7,860 nt of DNA from Planctomycetales bacterium (GTDB taxonomy: Bacteria > Planctomycetota > Planctomycetia > Gemmatales > Gemmataceae). Of the stretch, positions 6,232-7,860 are shown piece after piece. How positions within the stretch are numbered: position 1 is the first letter of the stretch; each line of letters begins with the position of its first letter. The translations under genes and the position numbers were made by a program. Below the pieces are notes generated by a model. It had not been told where the DNA came from, searched no databases, and saw nothing but the letters and a program-made list of their open reading frames with translations. The DNA lies in the NCBI GenBank assembly GCA_020054355.1, contig JAGVLI010000347.1:1-7860 (forward strand), written 5' to 3'.

Positions 6232-6283
6232 CCGGAGCAGGAGGTGAAGCAATGCCGTCGCCGTTCCCGGGCATGGACCCGTA
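6232..6283 (+). repeat. 52-bp identical direct repeat, first unit (RBS and 5' codons of copy 2)
   Basis: The 20 bases before the ATG and the first 32 coding bases of DUF4058 copy 2 are identical to 7086-7137 before and within copy 3. Weaker similarity continues about 17 bases further upstream (from 6215), with 4 mismatches, at the same distance from the ATG. Confidence 0.9.
6239..6247 (+). promoter_or_regulatory. Extended Shine-Dalgarno AGGAGGTGA, DUF4058 copy 2
   Basis: This is a nearly perfect complement of the usual 16S rRNA 3' end. GGAGG ends 7 bp before the ATG at 6252, which decides that start over the in-frame ATG at 6201. Confidence 0.85.
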
Positions 6284-7028
6284 TATCGAAAGTCCGGGCA
6301 CCTGGTCCGATTTCCACGGAACATTCTTGATGAGCATCCGGGCGGAATTGAACCGCAGCCTGCCGCCAGGATACGTGGCGCGCTGGGACCGTTATGTCTG
6401 GATCGATGAATCAAGCGCGGAACCCCAGGAGTTGCTCGGGCGGCCGGACACATTTGTTTCGGATACCTTGGGACGCAGTGACGGTCACGAAGCCCGAGAA
6501 GCGCTGGCCGCTCCTGCCATCGTGCAAGTGCCAGTGATCGAACCCCAGGGAAAGCCTTTCCTTAAAATTATCGACATGCAGGGCAGGCGCGTCGTCACGG
6601 CTGTTGAATTGCTGAGTCCGGCGAACAAGACCCTCGGTCCCAAACGGGACGCTTACTTGACGAAACGCGAAGATTACTTCAGGACCAAAACCAACTTGGT
6701 GGAACTCGATTTCCTGCGTTCGGGGCAGCGGCCGCCCGTCGATGGCAGGCTGCCTCCGGCGGACTACTATATCCTGATCTGCCGGGCTTGCGATTATCCG
6801 CAAGCGGGCATTTGGCCCTTGTCCGTCCGGGATTCGTTGCCGAGCATTCCGGTCCCGCTTAACTCGGCGGAACCGGCAACCTGGCTGGCCCTCCAGCCAT
6901 GCTTGGTGCGGACGTATGACGAAGCCCGGTTTTCCGAGGACATCGACTACACGCAGCCGCCCGAACCGCCGTTACGCGAACCCGACGCCGCCTGGGCGCG
7001 CGAACTGCTCGCCGCCCGCAAGAACTGA
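6252..7028 (+). CDS. DUF4058 family protein, array copy 2
   Basis: The protein has 258 aa. An in-frame ATG at 6201 exists, but the strong AGGAGGTGA and the hallmark M-P-S-P-F-P-G-M-D-P-Y both place the start at 6252. The motif order matches copy 1: R-P-D-T-F-V (64-69), V-E-L-L-S-P-A-N-K (118-126), L-T-K-R-E-D-Y (136-142), N-L-V-E-L-D-F-L-R (148-156), D-Y-Y-I-L-I-C-R-A (171-179), V-R-D-S-L-P-S-I-P-V-P-L (192-203), and the C-terminal P-E-P-P-L-R-E-P-D-A-A-W-A-R-E-L (237-252). No signal peptide or membrane segment is present, so it is probably cytoplasmic. It is closer to copy 3 than to copy 1 in both termini and in the G-Y-V-A-R-x-D-R-Y-V-W-I block (40-51). The function is unknown. It lies 50 bp after copy 1 and has its own strong ribosome binding site, suggesting efficient independent translation. 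Confidence 0.92.
   Translation: MPSPFPGMDPYIESPGTWSDFHGTFLMSIRAELNRSLPPGYVARWDRYVWIDESSAEPQELLGRPDTFVSDTLGRSDGHEAREALAAPAIVQVPVIEPQGKPFLKIIDMQGRRVVTAVELLSPANKTLGPKRDAYLTKREDYFRTKTNLVELDFLRSGQRPPVDGRLPPADYYILICRACDYPQAGIWPLSVRDSLPSIPVPLNSAEPATWLALQPCLVRTYDEARFSEDIDYTQPPEPPLREPDAAWARELLAARKN
6944..7003 (+). repeat. Direct repeat, 3' end of DUF4058 copy 2
   Basis: These 60 bases match 7801-7860 in copy 3 at 57 of 60 positions by direct comparison. They encode the conserved C-terminal D-Y-T-Q-x-P-E-P-P-L-R-E-P-D-A-A-W-A-R segment. The match may continue beyond the window edge. Confidence 0.85.
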
Positions 7029-7085
7029 TATTCCGACAGCAAGCCTTGCGCGAGCATGAGGATGGCACGACTGCGGGTATATTGA

Positions 7086-7137
7086 CCGGAGCAGGAGGTG
7101 AAGCAATGCCGTCGCCGTTCCCGGGCATGGACCCGTA
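7086..7137 (+). repeat. 52-bp identical direct repeat, second unit (RBS and 5' codons of copy 3)
   Basis: Identical to 6232-6283. It includes the ribosome binding site and the codons for the first ten residues of DUF4058 copy 3 plus two bases of the eleventh codon. Confidence 0.9.
7093..7101 (+). promoter_or_regulatory. Extended Shine-Dalgarno AGGAGGTGA, DUF4058 copy 3
   Basis: Same sequence and same distance to the ATG (7106) as in copy 2. It fixes the start of a gene that has no stop within the window. Confidence 0.85.
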
Positions 7138-7860
7138 CCTGGAAGACCCGACCATCTGGTCCGAATTTCACGGCAGATTGGCGGTGACGGCAGCGACCGC
7201 GCTGAATCGCGTGCTGCCGAAAGGCTATGTTGCCCGGATGGATCGTTATGTTTGGATTCACGATCCCAGCACGAAGGCCAACGTGCTGCTGGGTGAACCG
7301 GACGCCTATGTCACCGGGTCGGAACAGACGGTGGCTGCCCAATCGGCACGAGAACGCTCGGCGACAGCCACCGCCGCGATCGTCTTTCCGGTAAGGCGGC
7401 GCCAGGGCAATCGCTTTATCCGGATCATCGATCCCAAGAGTAAGCGAGTCGTGACCGCGATCGAAATCCTCAGTCCGGCGAATAAGACCGGCGGCTATCG
7501 CCGGGCGTATCGGCGCAAACGCGAGGAATACCTGGCCCGCGGAGTTCACCTGGTGGAAATGGACTTTCTGCGCAAGGGCCGGCGCTTGCCCCTGGGCCTG
7601 CTGAAGCCGCCGCGCAGCGACTACTACGTCCTGGTGTGCCGGGCCGCGGAAACTCCCCATGGAGACATCTGGAACCTGTCCGTCCGCGACCCGTTGCCGA
7701 CCATTCCGATTCCGCTGGACCCTGGCGTGGCCGACGTGCAATTGCCCTTGCGTCCGTGCTTCGACCAGGTCTACGAAGAGGCACGGTTCGCCGAGGAGAT
7801 CGACTACACGCAGCTGCCCGAACCGCCGCTGCGCGAACCCGACGCCGCCTGGGCGCGCGA
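7106..7860 (+). CDS. DUF4058 family protein, array copy 3, cut by the window end
   Basis: The frame is open from the ATG at 7106 to the last base: 251 full codons. By comparison with copy 2 only about eight residues plus the stop are missing. It starts M-P-S-P-F-P-G-M-D-P-Y like the others. Conserved segments: G-Y-V-A-R-M-D-R-Y-V-W-I (40-51), E-P-D-A-Y-V (64-69), I-E-I-L-S-P-A-N-K (119-127), R-K-R-E-E-Y-L (137-143), H-L-V-E-M-D-F-L-R (148-156), D-Y-Y-V-L-V-C-R-A (172-180), and V-R-D-P-L-P-T-I-P-I-P-L (193-204). A helical Ala/Arg-rich insert around 75-92 differs from copy 2. It follows copy 2 by 77 bp in the same orientation, and further copies may lie beyond the window. The function is unknown. 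Confidence 0.92.
   Translation, partial: MPSPFPGMDPYLEDPTIWSEFHGRLAVTAATALNRVLPKGYVARMDRYVWIHDPSTKANVLLGEPDAYVTGSEQTVAAQSARERSATATAAIVFPVRRRQGNRFIRIIDPKSKRVVTAIEILSPANKTGGYRRAYRRKREEYLARGVHLVEMDFLRKGRRLPLGLLKPPRSDYYVLVCRAAETPHGDIWNLSVRDPLPTIPIPLDPGVADVQLPLRPCFDQVYEEARFAEEIDYTQLPEPPLREPDAAWAR
7801..7860 (+). repeat. Direct repeat, 3' end of DUF4058 copy 3 (runs to the window edge)
   Basis: Partner of 6944-7003, with three mismatches in 60 bases. The middle parts of the two genes are clearly more diverged than this end. Confidence 0.85.

Noticed and set aside
6201..6251. Alternative upstream ATG for DUF4058 copy 2, overlapping the stop of copy 1 (TGATG)
   Set aside because: The added 17 residues are not part of the conserved family start and the strong AGGAGGTGA lies inside them. 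Copy 3 shows the same arrangement with its start at the M-P-S-P motif.
1..7860. CRISPR array, tRNA, rRNA, insertion sequence or phage genes
   Set aside because: No regularly spaced short repeats, cloverleaf-like sequences, transposase or integrase motifs, or terminal inverted repeats were seen on either strand.

Overview
The window looks like chromosomal DNA of a planctomycete, most likely near Gemmata and its relatives (Gemmataceae). This is inferred from gene content: a PQQ-type beta-propeller protein, a DUF6036-type nucleotidyltransferase, a small secreted SGNH hydrolase and a tandem array of DUF4058 genes, all in GC-rich DNA. No rRNA, tRNA, transposase, integrase or CRISPR array is visible. 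Every supported gene is on the + strand, and both ends of the window cut through genes.

Layout. (1) 1-3550 is a tightly packed trio: the 3' part of a PQQ-like propeller gene, a DUF6036/AbiEii-like nucleotidyltransferase, and a single-domain ANL adenylating enzyme resembling EhpF/PaaK. Each stop overlaps the next start as ATGA, so translational coupling is likely. (2) 3566-4291 holds a 62-aa protein and a 176-aa protein, each with its own Shine-Dalgarno. Both are conserved-looking proteins of unknown function and seem to form a pair. (3) 4292-4443 is a 152-bp gap containing what may be a worn copy of the 3' end of the ANL gene and a small hairpin. (4) 4429/4444-4734 is a HicB-like protein with no HicA partner. 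Its expected start codon reads ACG, not ATG. (5) 4787-5413 is a secreted SGNH/GDSL hydrolase. (6) 5422 to the end carries three tandem DUF4058 genes, the third cut by the window edge.

How the genes may work together. No pathway links them with certainty. The first trio is probably one transcription unit, and the SGNH gene and first DUF4058 gene are close enough (8 bp) to be co-transcribed. The DUF4058 array grew by tandem duplication. Copies 2 and 3 share a 52-bp identical segment covering the ribosome binding site and first codons, and a nearly identical 3' end, while their middles have diverged.

The most interesting points are: a motif pattern in all three DUF4058 proteins (PD, then E-x-L-S-P-x-N-K) that resembles Uma2-type PD-(D/E)XK proteins; the ACG at the HicB start; the small paired genes of unknown function; and the possible ANL relic. 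I do not see a convincing new defence or biosynthetic system.
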